From Bilabrum cf. latius (taxonomy: Eukaryota > Bigyra: Bicosoecida > Bigyra > Bicosoecida), in assembly GCA_965178125.1 (NCBI GenBank), contig OZ237765.1:124001-188000 (forward strand): DNA of 64,000 bases, given 5' to 3'. Under the pieces are notes generated by a model, which did no database searches, was not told the DNA's origin, and worked only from the letters and a program-made list of their open reading frames with translations. The position numbers and the translations under genes are program-made. Shown in pieces: positions 11,601 through 24,676 of this stretch. Every line of letters starts with the position of its first letter. The first letter of the stretch is position 1.

Positions 11601-14600
11601 GGTCAACCTATGCCGATGCACCTACAGTCTTTGCCACGTGTGACCCGTCATTGGAAACCATCATCAGATTGGAATGGCTCGGCTTGGCTGAGGCGGGTCC
11701 TGCTGATGCAAGTGCGCTACTATCGCTGCATTCTACCGCGTGCTCAGTCATGGAGTCGCTGCATTCTACCGCGTGCTCAGTCATGGAGTCGCCCGTGCGT
11801 GTCTTGCGGTCGCTGGAGCCACCCCGTGCACTGCTTCGTGTTCGCTCCCTGCTGCTTGTCCACGCGCTGACACTACTGGCTATTGTTGTCTCGCGAGTAC
11901 GGTGCGGGACTGCCGTGCTGTGATGGTCGTGGTTTCGATTCGATCTACGGCGATGGGCTGCGTGGACAGGGCTGTGCGTGGCCGTGGATGGAGTGCGGCT
12001 GCTGGCATTCTCGATCATCGGGTCCTAGGCCTGTGCACTTTCTCGCTCCGGATGAGAAAGGGGCTCCTGATCCAGTTCATGCTGATGCGTTTGGACCTCC
12101 ACATGGAGCTGAGATTGCCTGCAACAGCTGCCACTGCCACTGCCATCATCTTCGACGTCGTTCTCCTCCTCCTCCGTGGCTTCGCTGACAGTGTCCCACC
12201 TCTCTGTCCCCATCTCGATCGAGGCAGCACGCGCCTCTGTCCCAATAACCAGGGATGACCCGCTCGTCACACTGCCATCCAAGGACTGCACCGCTCTTCG
12301 GATGGGTCGCTGTCCTAGTGCAAGGCCGCGGGTGCTCCTGCCCTGCCCGCTGTCGCCACCATGGCCAAAGGGGTAGAGCGGCAAACCGCCATACATTCTC
12401 TCACCACCACCAGCTGCATGAGACGCACCTGCTCCGGGCAGCATACCCCCTTCACTGAGACGATAGTCGCTTCCATCCCAACTTTCTCCGCCGTCCGCCT
12501 CGAGCAGCCCCTCCCTCAACTCCCTCTCGCGGCTGTCCTAGCCATCCGCGCCCCCCACGGCGGAACCCTTGTTCCACGTGACCCTCCGTGAGTGCCCCGC
12601 ACAGATGCACCCGATACCACCCACGCAGCTGGCCAGCAGAACCCACTGCACCATTGCCACTGGCCCCGACAGGGCATGAGATAGACCTGCGCCGCACTCA
12701 TTGGCGTTACGACCGGAACCGCCGTGCAGGCACGGAAGCTCAACGGCTACACTGACACTATCAGGCGCGGCAGCAGGCAGCCAGGCGCCTCCCTCCGCCC
12801 CCGGCCTCTCCCCCCTCAGGATCGCTCCCAGCTGCTGGGCCAGCGTGCCCGCAGATCTGCCCCGCTGCGCCTTTTGCCATCCATCCGATCCGAACAGGAC
12901 GATGGGAAGAGGCTCGAGCCTGATCGTCACATCGACCTCCATGGGGAGGTAGGGGGGCTCTCGGGGCGGAATTGGTGTGACGAGTGAGGGGGTTTCCCTG
13001 TCCGGATCCATATGGGTCTGCGGCAGCGGTGCCCTGACCTGCAGAACAACCACATTGACCACCCGTGTGTCCAAACTGGACTCATTTCTGCCAATAGGCC
13101 TCCTCCGCCTCATCGACGGCTCGAGTCCCTTGGTCCAGGCCTCCCAGTCGGGCCCCACAGCCCCTGCAGCCCCTTCCTGAACCGCCTTGAGCGTGGGGTC
13201 CCACTCCCCTAGCACGTCCATAACATCTGCCTGGATCTCGGCTTCCAGGCGGCCCACCTGCTGCACCGTGGGCTCGGGGTACGCCAAGCCGGGCCCGTCC
13301 ACTTGCCCAGCGAGAGTGGTGTACGCGGAAGGCCACTGGTTTCTATCAAAGAGCAGCGTGAACGACACTGTCGCAGACCCCGTGGGCTCCCGCTGGGCCC
13401 ATGGCGATGCGTCCCAGGACCGCAGGGAACTCGTATCCCTGACGCAACGAACGTTCGGCATGGTCTGGGTGGCGGGGTCAGACCCGGCGCTGCTTTCGCC
13501 ATGGATTCTGTACACCGGTGGATGCCAGTTTGCCCACCTCGTCCAACCGCCGAAACTAGCGACCAGCCCCGGACCCTGCTGATCCGATCTCGGCACCACG
13601 CTGCCGCTCTGCACCAGCGACGGAAACCCGCCCCACGCCGACAGCCACGGTCGTGCCAGAGAAGCGAGCGCCCGCCAGCCACCGCGCCCCTTTGCACTAT
13701 GGCCACCTTCCAGCCCAAGATCCACAGCGATCCTGCCGGGATCGTCACACTCCATCCTACACACCGGCCGCATGAAGAACGCCCCGATGGAAGACGTCTC
13801 CCCGCACGCCCAGTTCCCCCCCCTGATCCTGGGCAGGGACCGGGGGGGAGCATCCGCAACCACCCTCCAGAGGGCCGCCCCCCTGTACCTGGCCTTGGGC
13901 CCCTGGATGGGGGAGGGGTTGTCCAGGGGCGGCCACGCCTGGGAAGGATTCGGAGCGGGAATTGGGACTGGGGTTGTGGCCGGTTCCCCCGCGGCGATTT
14001 GAATCTCGCCCACGGTCGCGTTTGGCCACGCAGCCCCGCTGTGGCCAGCCATGCCCTAGGTGTCCAGCTGGCCGCCCATGGCAGCCGCGCGGGTGGAAGA
14101 GGCCGCGGGGTAGTCGCTGTGGATGAGGTCCACGTCCCAATCCACCGGTGGATCGGCCGTGGCGCCGACCCTGTGCGCCACCGAGCATCCGAACCGAGGC
14201 ACCTGAGCCCCCAGGGGCATCGCCTGCAGCTCCTCGCGGATCCACCGGCGGATCGCTCCGTACTGCTCGATCGATCCAGGGGATAGCCCAGGCGGCATCG
14301 CCGGGGAGCAGTTCCGGTGTATCACGCAGGAGGGGTCGTCCAGCAGCACCGAGATCGCAGTCACCTCGGGGTATCCAAAGGGCACCCTGTTGAACCCGTT
14401 GCTTGTCTCCAGCGCGCTGCACACCTGGAAGCCGCTGTCCAGCACGATGGGCACGTCTGGGTCTGCATTCGATCGGGCTGTCATGTCAGTCCGACTTTGG
14501 CCACTGTACGCGCCGGCGTGGCTGGTTTCACCACCCCTCCGTGGCCCGGTCGGCTTGTACGGGGACCACACGTTGTGGGGTATCGTGGGCAGGGACCACA

Positions 14601-15864
14601 TGACCTGCACCACGTGCCGCGGGTTGATGCGCCAGGGGTAGCTATCGTTGGATGACGAGGCCCCAACCCTGCCCCCAACCCCGCGCCGAGCCCCTGCCCC
14701 GCCCCCGGCCATGCCGAGTTCCTTTTCCTCCTTCGCACCCGTCTGCCAGTTCACAGCCATCTCGGCCACCGTCCCAGGCGGGTACACCACCGTGAGAAAC
14801 TGCTGCCACCGGTTGAATGCACCACCCCCGTCCGTTGCCCCAGGAAACCGCTTGGTCCCGGGGGCCCGGGGCAGCGCGAAGGTCGTCCCCGTAATCTGCT
14901 ACTGCGCCAGGCTGGTCTGGTTGCCCTCGAACGACGGAAGCAGGGACAGTTCCGGTCTGGCGGGGTGCGTCTCGCACTCCTCCGCACTCGTCACATTGAC
15001 CGGCTCTCGCCAGGCCATGGCCTGCCTGCACGTGTCGTTGGGCGCGATGGGCACGTCCATCGGGGTGCATGCCTCGCTGAGCACCGGCCTGGGGCACCGA
15101 AGCATGGGCAGCACCATGGTCGCAGCTTGCTGGTACTGGCCCGTGTAGTCCAAGGCATACATGCTGGAGGCGCCGTGGCCCACGTGTTCGAACCTCCAGG
15201 GCTTTGAATGGATGTGGGGCGGCTTACCGTGCCTGTCCCATGGGACCGGCATCCAGGGCTGGGGCTGTTCCCCAGAGTGGGCGTCGCCCCAGTAACGGCC
15301 GTGGGAGCCCATCCAAAGTGACCCCGTGGTTCTGGTCGCAACCGTGCTGGGCTGCTGGAAGACCATCACCCACTCCTCTGTGGTCCACGGCTCGACCGAT
15401 CGGGTGGGCGGAAGGAGCGCGCTGATCCTGGGGGGCTGCCCCGTGCCGTAGGGCGGCTCCTGCGGGGTCAGGGCGGCGGGAGTGAGCCCTCCGGAGGTCG
15501 ACATGATCGACGGTGTTAGCGCCGCTGCTGCCGCCGGCGGGGTCCTTTCACTCGTCACACCACGGGCGCCCAGCGTGGGTCGGTGTCCGCCTGGTCCCAC
15601 GGGCCAGCTCCAGTGGGCCGTAGGCACCTTGTCCTGCTGCTAAAGAATCGGGGGAAATGGAAGCTTGTAGAGGTTGCAGCCGGCCCGGTCGGCCCCCTCG
15701 GGAGACGGGCGAGCAGCTGCCTGGTCCCAGCGGAGAACGCGGTGCGACCTGTGCTACGAGCCGCTGGCTGTCCTGCCTATCCCCAGCGTGGATGGTCCCG
15801 GGGCCGCCATCCACGAAGCTGCGGAAACCAGCATGAAAATGTATTTGATTGCGTACGGTGACAT
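8668..15864 (-). CDS. Very large single-exon membrane protein, unknown
   Basis: One frame of 2,398 codons from ATG 15862-15864 to TGA 8668-8670, with no TAA or TGA inside. It contains sixteen TAGs (15754, 15640, 14899, 14056, 12538, 12025, 11608, 11584, 11521, 11224, 10711, 10654, 10456, 9388, 9142, 9007). The N-terminus 'MSPYAIKYIFMLVSAASW' looks like a signal peptide. About 1,050 residues rich in Trp, Pro and Cys follow and look like an ordered extracellular region. Next comes one hydrophobic segment near 12610-12680, then ~700 low-complexity Ser, Glu and Ala residues. Two hydrophobic segments lie near 10130-10260, followed by a second loop and two C-terminal segments near 8680-8930. I recognise no family. 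The ordered N-terminal half is the part to search. It could be a receptor or wall-associated protein, but that is only inference. Confidence 0.75.
11723..11788. repeat. Perfect 33-bp tandem duplication
   Basis: Two identical 33-bp units, 11723-11755 and 11756-11788, inside the large minus-strand gene. They keep the frame and encode an 11-residue duplication (DSMTEHAVECS twice). Perfect identity suggests recent slippage. Confidence 0.95.
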
Positions 15865-17100
15865 ATGGCATCATTACGAACGACCCTTGCGTATTAATTT
15901 GACGGCATTACCGACGAAAGCCCCTCACCGTTGCATGCTGAACCGTTGGACTGCACGGGCACGCCGAGCGGTACTGAGACCTGAGGACCAGCTGCTTGAA
16001 TAGCACTCCACACATCTATACCAACTGCCTGATCTGTACATGTGTATGCAAGGATGATGCACATGGAGAGAGCCCTCATCGGAAATAATGTGCGCATGGT
16101 CATGACAGTCGATCCTAGCCTCTCAAAATCAAGCGAATTGCGATGTCCTACAAGAACGTATCATTAATAAATCAACACTCGGCATTTTAACTGCCTGTGA
16201 TGCATGTTTCGAGAGTATTAGCTTAATTCAACAATCAGGTGAACGAACGTTCTACCCCTCAACTGGTCGCATTTTTAGTACGTGGTCGCACTACAGGTTA
16301 AGCATAATGGATCCCGGGAGCGTGCGCTTGCACGCGTGCCTCGAACTACACGCAGCATCTGCGCCATGGCGCCTGCCGAGTTGGCAGAGCTGGCATGTAG
16401 CATGCAGCAACCAGACCAGACCGTGGCCAAGCCGACTTGGCTAGCAATCATCATGCAGGCTAGGTCTTCCATCTGCACTCGCCGATTCACCGGCGCCTAG
16501 CTTTTCCTAGGCCCTTGCAACCACCCTGGCCATAGCACACATAGATGCACCCCGCAAGACACGCGCGCCCTGACCCTCAAGGGTACGTACCCACCGCCGT
16601 TAATCCACGCCGGATGAGTCCTGAGGGTACCTGACCATCAGGTTGGGGGCCCGAGGGAACAAGTGCTGGGCAGGGTCGAGCCTGACCCCTGCCAGCAATC
16701 ACTGCTCCCAGGCGCCGGATATACCAATTGCGCCTCGAAAAGGGAATCATTCAGACACCGAGTGGGACGTCAGAGGGAAGGGCGATGACGATGAGTAGGG
16801 ACCGGACGGCCGGCGGTGGAGGCACCGGAGGAGATTCGCAGGACCACTAGCTGGGCGGCTAGAGGGTCAGCCGGCTGCCACACGGAGTTGGTGAGAAGTG
16901 AAGGGGCGGGAGTAGTAGGCTGGGATAGTGCGTCTGGTTGGGGGAGACTGGGCCGAGTGAGCCCAGGATGCCTCTTTCAAGGTTCGTAGCGAACGTGCGC
17001 CGAACCCATCAGATCCACCGGTTGCTGTTGCCGCAACCCCGGGACATTGAGCTCCCATCGCTTCGATCCAATGCTTTATTTTGGTTTCTATACGCATTAA
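15865..17100. other. Intergenic region between two giant genes
   Basis: Divergent 5' regions of the genes at 8668-15864 (-) and 17101-27753 (+). Short ORFs at 16275-16500 on both strands show no family resemblance. I see no RNA gene or mobile element. It is more AT-rich than the flanking coding DNA. Confidence 0.6.
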
Positions 17101-20100
17101 ATGAGTGGGGGATTTCGTTTGCCCAACCATGAGGCCGTGACGTACCGAACGCCCTCTATCTCCGCGCTTCGAGCATCTGGGTCTAGTACGCTACCATCCA
17201 TCGAGGGTGGGTGGTCGTACCCAGTGGCCGTTGCACCTGGTTCTTGGTTTTGGAGATTATTATGCCCATTTCCAGATCCCAGCATGGGATGCAAGCTGAG
17301 GAGGCTGCAGCTGGAGGTGGTGGACACCGTCGTGCTCTCCGAAGGCGGTTTGGGCGAGCACGTCCTCACGGATGCAGCCGCGGCCGCCCGCCGAAGCCTC
17401 CGCCCCTCCGGTCGACGAAATCCCAAATTAGGTTATACATCGATTCCGATTCGGGCGCTGGAAGCCGCTCGCCGCGCCATCGATCCGCTACGCGCGTCCG
17501 GGACGATCGGGAGCGCCGGGGCGCGTCTGTACGCAACGGGGCCTGCGGGGTTCGTGCGGTGCATCTGCAGCGCGGATGACGAGGAACTAGGGTTGGCGCT
17601 CGGGATGGGACCGGGCCCGGGCGGTTTTCCCGGGGGGGCTGGTGCTGGTTTGTAGGGGGAGGCGAGCAGCACCACAGGCGCCCTCACAGGAGCAGGTTTG
17701 CTCCGCCGATGGGCGGCGCTGAGTCGGAGGGATCTGCGTGTAGTGGGGAAGATGGGCGCGAACGGCGGGGCTGCGGCTGCACTGGACCGACTGGGCGTAC
17801 CCCTCGGGGTAGAAAGGCGGCTGCGTGCCCGCCTGGAGGGGATGGCGGGCGCCGCGCGGAGGTAGGTTCCGTTGAGGGTGAGTTCCCTGGGCTGTGGTGT
17901 GTCCGTGGCGGAGGCCCCCCACTGCGCACGGCTGGTGGAGCACTGTTCCCTGGAATGCCAGGCGGGTCACGCGGGTAGGGACACGGCGGAGAGGGACGTC
18001 GCAATGAGGGTGAGGGCGCTCTGGGTGGGTGCAGCGCACGGTGGTGCGGGGGATGGGCCGGGGTAGGACGCGGCGGGACCGAAGGGGCGGCGAGGGAGGC
18101 GCGGCTCGCTGGAGGGTGGCGCCGAGGGCGACTCGGAGTCGTATGTCTCCGGAAGGCTGCCAGGCGAGGTGCTGGATGCTGGGCACGAGCTCCAGCGGTG
18201 GGTACCCTGCCTGCGGGGCGGGCGTGTGACGAGTGTGAGGGTGCACTGGCGGGCCAAGGGGTTGCCTAGGCCCTCCCCCGCTGGGTGGGCGCTGACGGGG
18301 GGACACCACTGCGGCAGGCACCTGCGGGCTGGGCTGGGCCTGGGCCTGGGTCTAGGGGAGAGGGCAGCTGGGAGGGGGGATGTTCCGCCGTAGCAGCGGC
18401 GCCGCGCGAGCGTGCCTGCGTTGAGCCAACGAAACAACCGTGCGGCTAGCATGAGTGGAACACTGCCAGGGGTTGATGGTGGAAGGGGCGATCCTGAGGG
18501 GGATGGAGATGGGGATAGCGTTGTGCCTCTGGACGTGGGCAGCCGGGGGGAGAGAGCGCGGAGGAAACGGGGTCTTCTGTCGTCGGTTTCGCGAGAACAG
18601 GTGCTCCAAGAGGCGCTCCTCGCGCAGGTGCGTCCCAGCGATGCTCTCGACGACGGGCGAGGGAACAAGGATAGCAGGAGACCTCCCTTGACAGCCGCAG
18701 GGGGGGAAAGCAACCCCCAGGCGAATCAGGGGCCCGGCCCTGGTTCCGCAGGAGCTGGCGCCGCGGTACTCACCCCGATCGTGGGCGAGGACGGGGTGTC
18801 GGAGCAACTCCACGGGTGCGAGCGGCTGGCAGAGCACGTGTCCGCCGCGCTGGGGAGCCCCAAGAACCTATTTTCTGACCTGGTGTGCGACTTTGTGAGG
18901 GTGCCGGGCGGGTCAGCGGCCGCATCTGCGGTGAGGACCAGCAGGGGCCGAGAAAGAGCCCGTGAGAGGCGCTCTAATGGTGAGGGCGCCAGGCGTGGCT
19001 CCCGAGCTAGCGATGGAAGTGCTGCTGGTGCGCGAGAACAAGGTGCTGCCGATGGGTTGGAGGAGGCGCACGGTACCGAGGGAGTGTGGGCGCTGCTGCG
19101 GGTTAGGGCCTTTGGGCTGTTGCCGGAGCATCCAAAAGGGGGTTAGGGCTCGAGGACGGTGAAATAGCGGTGGGAAACTGGCATGGAGGTGCATGGCATG
19201 GTAGTGCAGTCGAAGGAAGGGGCCCATGGGAGCAGTCGGGGCCGTGTGGCAGGCGTGCGGGGGGCACTCACAGGACGCGATGTCGATGTCGATGTCGATG
19301 TCTCCAGCGCTCCTGCATCTCGTGAGATGGCTGCAATGGCCGATGCACGGCTGGTGGGCTCGATGAAATTGGGCAGACAAGATGCCGAGCAGCAGTTAGG
19401 TGGACTAGGAGTGCATGCACGTGCTGATGCCGTGCACCGCAGGAGGAAAAGGCCACAGTCAGCGGCGGCGATTTCCACGCGGCGGGGCATGGATCGCGGC
19501 AGGGGCAAACGCAACTACCCACATGTTGGAAACTTGCCATCAAAGAGTCGCTCCCAAGACCTCCTTGGGTCGCTGGGAGAGGGGGGCTCCAGCGGCGAAG
19601 AAGGGGGGGGCAAGTGGCAGCCGGGGGCATCCATGGGTCGCTGGGATTCCGCCCCTTTGCTGCCCCCCGTGGCGCGAGTGGCTGCGGGCTCGGCGGGGCC
19701 AGAGCTCGTCACACGGCCCGTCGGTAACCACGGTCTTCACGGTGCTCATGAGCATGGTGACGAGTGGGGGACTCCGCACGACGGCCAGCAAACGGTCCCG
19801 CAGCCCCGGACCCGCCGAGTGTCGTTCGCACGGGACGTAGCAAGGCGCAACGAGGCCTTTATCAACAACGCTAGAGTGACCCTGGCCCATGGACAGGATG
19901 CGTTAGAGACCCAAACGAGGCATAGGATGGCGGAGATTGAGGCCCGTGTGCGCGCTGCCACGGCACACCCGGGCCCGTACAGCAAGGAGGTCGTGTTTGT
20001 GAGGCACCGGGAGGCGCAATCCAGGCCCGCGAGGGTCATGCTGTCGCCCCCCCGGCCCCTGGACCGCTTGCCTGTGGCCCCGCCCGCTCTGCTCAGCGCC

Positions 20101-23100
20101 GCAGCGCTGGCACTCGTGTACTGGCCCCAGCTGTCCCCCGCGGTGGAGCGCGTCAGGATCGGGCCCAGGGGCGTGTTACTGCAGATGTCGCAGGGTGAGG
20201 GAGCCGAGACCGGGGGCCACACGCAGGACGCTGCAGGAGGGCTGGATGCACTGCACGCAAGGGGTCGCCCCAGCACGGCTGCAAAGGAGGGGGGCAAGCA
20301 GGAGGAGCAGGAGCAGGAGCATGACCGAAAATGGCCCAGGGGAGTGCGGCTGCTGCCCCCCGTCACTGGCACCGGGGGACCCGCTGGCCCCGCCCATGGT
20401 GGGGACAACCCCCCCGATATTGGGGTCCACGAAGAGGCTCCAGAGCCTGCAGATGTGTACTGGATGCCTGGGGAACACGGGCTTGTGCGGTACGCCCTGA
20501 CCCTTCCCCCCGACCTGCGGGCCGATGCAGGGGGGGTGTTTGACCCGCAAGGCGCGCTGGCCGGGAGCCAGCAGCTGCAGAGTCTTGGTCTGCTGGAGAA
20601 TGCCGAGGAGGATCCTCAACATGGAGACATCCTAGACATGGAGGGGAAGAGGCGGGGTGGAACGGGGAATGCCAGTGCTGACGGTGTAGGTGGTAAGACA
20701 GGTGGCAGCGGGCCGGTGCTCGGTTCGGGCATGCCGCTGCTGATGGGTGAGGGAACAACGGACCCTGTGGACGAGGACATTGCTGTGCTGGCCCTCCGTA
20801 CCAACCAGAGGGCGCCGACCCCCTCCAAGACCCTCCCGCGCAAGCTGCTGAGGCTAGCCAGGGAGTCAGAGGCGAGGCGGGTGGCGGGCTTGCTGGGGGA
20901 GGAAGGTGAGCAGCGGAGCGGCGATGAAGGAGTCACAGGGGGGGGCTATGGGGGGAGTGAGCGGCGGCGGCTGGTGGGTGCAGTCCATGGTAGTGCAGGT
21001 GCCAAGGACAATGCTCGCGCCGGTGCTGTCCATTCGGGGACACACCTGTTGTCACAGGCGGTGCGAGCATCGAAAAGCGCGAGACCAGGGCAGGCAGCTC
21101 CACCAGTCAGAGAACAAAACCAGGGCAAGCTAGTCCATGACGGGTGGAGCTACCTCCCCGTGCCCGTCACGCTTCCCTTCGACTGCGGGGACCTGCACGC
21201 TCACCAAGGCAGTGGCAGTGCGATGCACTCCACTGGGGGCCCTGGTGCCGATGCTGAACTAGACAAGTCGCAGCGCAGGCAGCTGATGGGGCGCCTGGCC
21301 AGACGAGGCTCGGTGGTTGCGGCTCCAGATGATCAGGACGGGACCAACACTCTTCACAGAGTGACCAACACTCTCGGAGTGTCCCTGGAGCAGGCCGTTG
21401 TTCCCTCGGTGGTGGGCGCCCAGGATGCGTGGTTCCTGCACGTGCATGCCGTGGCACGGTCGCAGGGGCAGTCGCTGGGTAGGCAGCAGCCAGGGCTGCT
21501 CCCACCCGGCGCGGCGCTGCGGTCCGCCCGCACTTCCGACCTGACGTCAGTTCCGCTGCTCATGTACGGCGAGGTGGCGGCTCTGGCTGGTTCAGTGGGA
21601 GTGAGGCAGGCGGGCTGGTTCGGGGCATCCAGGCGCAGGGGAAGGGCGGGTGGGGTCGGCAGTGCTGGCGCTGCCAGGAGTGGTGGCTTGGGCGGACAAG
21701 CTGATGGAATTGCTGCGATGCGCTTGTCCCTGCCTTCCTCATTTTCCTCCTCCTCCTCTAAGGGCACCTAGAGCAGAGGCAAGAAGCGGCGGGCGGGAGC
21801 TGCCAGCAGCACGGATCCCTCGTGGTCCAGGCACCGGTGCCCTATGTGCGGCGCTTGGCAGAGGAGGGAACACCTGCCCTTCGAGTCCACGGTGAAGCGA
21901 CTGCGGGATACTGCCACCGCACTCGTCAGGCGGCTGCCTGCCCACATGCTGTGGTCGGTTCCAGAGGCCGTTTGGAGGGTGCTTGCAGATGCATAGAGCG
22001 GGGCACCCGTGTCCTTTCGACTGCTCCAAGGGGGGGTAGAGGGGGGAGGGATCGACTCGCTCGGTGGTCTGGAGCCGCAGGAAATTCGGAGGGTGCTTGC
22101 ACCAGCTGTGCTCGCATCGGCGTGGGCCTGTGACTCGGGATTTGACCGCGTGCCGTCAGATAGGCTAGGGGCGTTCTATTGCGGGAATCGGACCCGGGCG
22201 GACCAGCAGCAGACTCGAGCCGCTTCTACTGGTATCATGTTTGACGGGCGTGGGTCCTTTTTGGGAGAGAACAACGCTCTGGCGGATCCGCTAGATACCG
22301 CGACGACTGTCGATGGCCAGCACCCGCGCCAGCACGCGGGCCATGCAGGCATGGAGACAAAGGCTGGAGAAGAGGACGGGGGCGGTGCAAGGACGCCGAT
22401 GGCGAGCACAGTGTCTGGCATGCTGCGGCGCTCGCTGAGCAGCCGCCGCAGGATCTCAAGTATAAGTTCGGCTGCCATCGCCAGGCAGGGCAGCAGCCGC
22501 AGCATGGGGAGTGAGCTGGGCCAGGGCATGGACGCGGCCCGGAGAACAGTGCGATCGGGTGAATCCCCGCACGGGCCGCGCCCCCGTGCATTGATATCGA
22601 CGGCAGCGGAGAGCGTGGGCGACGACGAAAAAGGAGATCCTTTCGATGCTGCGGCGGGGCTGGATGGTCCAGGTGGCAGCCCCGTCGGCCTCGGTGGAGG
22701 CAAGAGATTAGATTCCGGGTACTGGACCGGAGGCGGTCGTAAGGGTGGAGGTATGGGTGGCAGTGGCGGCAGACGGCCCGTCACTGTGGCCGGATCTGTG
22801 GGTGCCGGTGCGCTGGGGGGCGACAGAGCGGCCCAGCTGAAGCAGACCAGTCACATCCGATCGCAGACGGTGCGCGTGTGTGCCCTGTGCGCCGAGTTGC
22901 AGCTCCGGATGGAAAGACTCGCGGCCACCGCGCTGGAGACGATCGAGCTCGTGGGGTTTCTGTCCGTGTCCCCCCCGGGGCCTCATGCCGCCCAACGGAC
23001 ATATTTAGCCCGGCAAACCGACGCGCCTGCATCTGCAGAGCAGGCACAGGCACAGGCACAGGCACAGGAGTATGAGATTGATGCAGCTCTCGAGTTGGAC

Positions 23101-24622
23101 GAGTTGTCCATGTGCGGGGCATCGGCCTTGCTTGCCACGGCTGGTGGACTAGTCCGAACCTTTGACGACAGCATCGCAGCCGACGTGTCCTCCAGGGTAT
23201 CTCGCCGTGCCAAGTCCTCGTGGCTCGCCCTGGCGGCGTCATCCCATGGCGTGGGCTCGCTTGGGTTTCTTCAGCAGAAAAGAAGGCGGCAAGATGCCGG
23301 CCTTCCCTCGCAGGCAGAGGTGGGAATGGTGCTTGCGGCGGGCAGGAGACGGTCCCTCGCAGGGAGCATCGAGGGCGCGATGGGCATGCCTGGGGGGTTG
23401 GGGCAGGCCGCCCAGGGGATCGGAGCTCTGTTCGGCGGCGCCATGATGCTGTCCGCGGCAGGCGCGGGAGGTCAAGGGGGCGCCGCGCAGTTCCAGGGGC
23501 GTGTTCCGCCGCAGCCCCACCGCCGAGCTTCTGTGTCAGGCACGGAGCACGAGGAGCACAGGAGACCTAGGTTGAAGCGGAAGCTGTCCATGTCCCTTGG
23601 ACTGGCGCTGGACCTGCCCAGGGATCACATGGCGCAATTGCATGGAGTCGAACACCATGAGCACGGTGAAACGCACGGTGGTGCGCACAGCGCCGGCCCC
23701 CAGATGGGCCCATTGGTACCGCCGGCCCCTGGCAGGCGCCGACTCCCCGCCCTCGTGCCTCCAAATGGACCCCCGACGGATGGCTCCACGAGTGGCCAGT
23801 CCCTCCATCCCCATGGTGAGGACTAGTCACACAGGTGGCAGTAGACCCAAGGGCACCTGCGAGCAACCAGGACCGCAAGAGGCTCGCCGCTGCCACCACC
23901 CATCCAAGCAAACCAGAGGTCTTGGACCGCCCCTCAACAGCCCGCACCTTCTGCTTCCCAGGGATCTGCCACCACCGCCGGTGATTCCATCGTTCCAAGT
24001 ACAGCTTCAAGAAAGAGTGGCCCCCGGGGGTCCAGCACGCGCGACATGCGTCGGAGCCGGAGCACGATCGGCCAGCGGGGGTTCTGGCGAGGGCTCGCAT
24101 GGTCCAAGGCAGGACGAGGGGGCGCCTCTGTTCTAGGCGCCCTCGCTCTATCCCGCCCCAAGGAGCGGTTCAGAGAGATGAGGGAGAGGATGGGGGCGGA
24201 TGCAGGGCCTGGGGTCAGGCGGGGGAGCAAGCAGGGTGGCCTGCAGCTGGGGCCTGCAGGTGGTGGCAGAGGGCCAGACAGCGCGGGGCCATTCAGTGGT
24301 ACTTCTGGTCCGCGGCGTGGGTCCGTGTCCGGAGAGGCATTGGTGGGCAAGGGCAAGGCCGTTGCTAGCGGTGGCAATGCAGGAGTGGGGAGTGGCGGAA
24401 CGCCGCAGTTTCCAGAGGCCGTGTGCGCGGCTCGCCTGCTGGTGGGCCTCAATCGGCTTGACGTGGACCCGCTGGGGTGGCAGGGGATCCGCCGGGTGTG
24501 CAAGCAATGGCTGGCGGCGCAGATGCATGGGCGGGGGCATGGGCATGATGCGCATCAGCATCAAGGGGCCCATGGAGCGCATGGTGGCCTGAAGGGGTCA
24601 TAGGGTATACGAGCAGCTGAAG

Positions 24623-24676
<54 letters not shown>

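Noticed and set aside
15548-15874. Alternative minus-strand ORF at the start of the large membrane-protein gene
   Set aside because: It ends at TGA and lacks a signal peptide. The overlapping frame starting at 15864 continues for 2,398 codons and has one.
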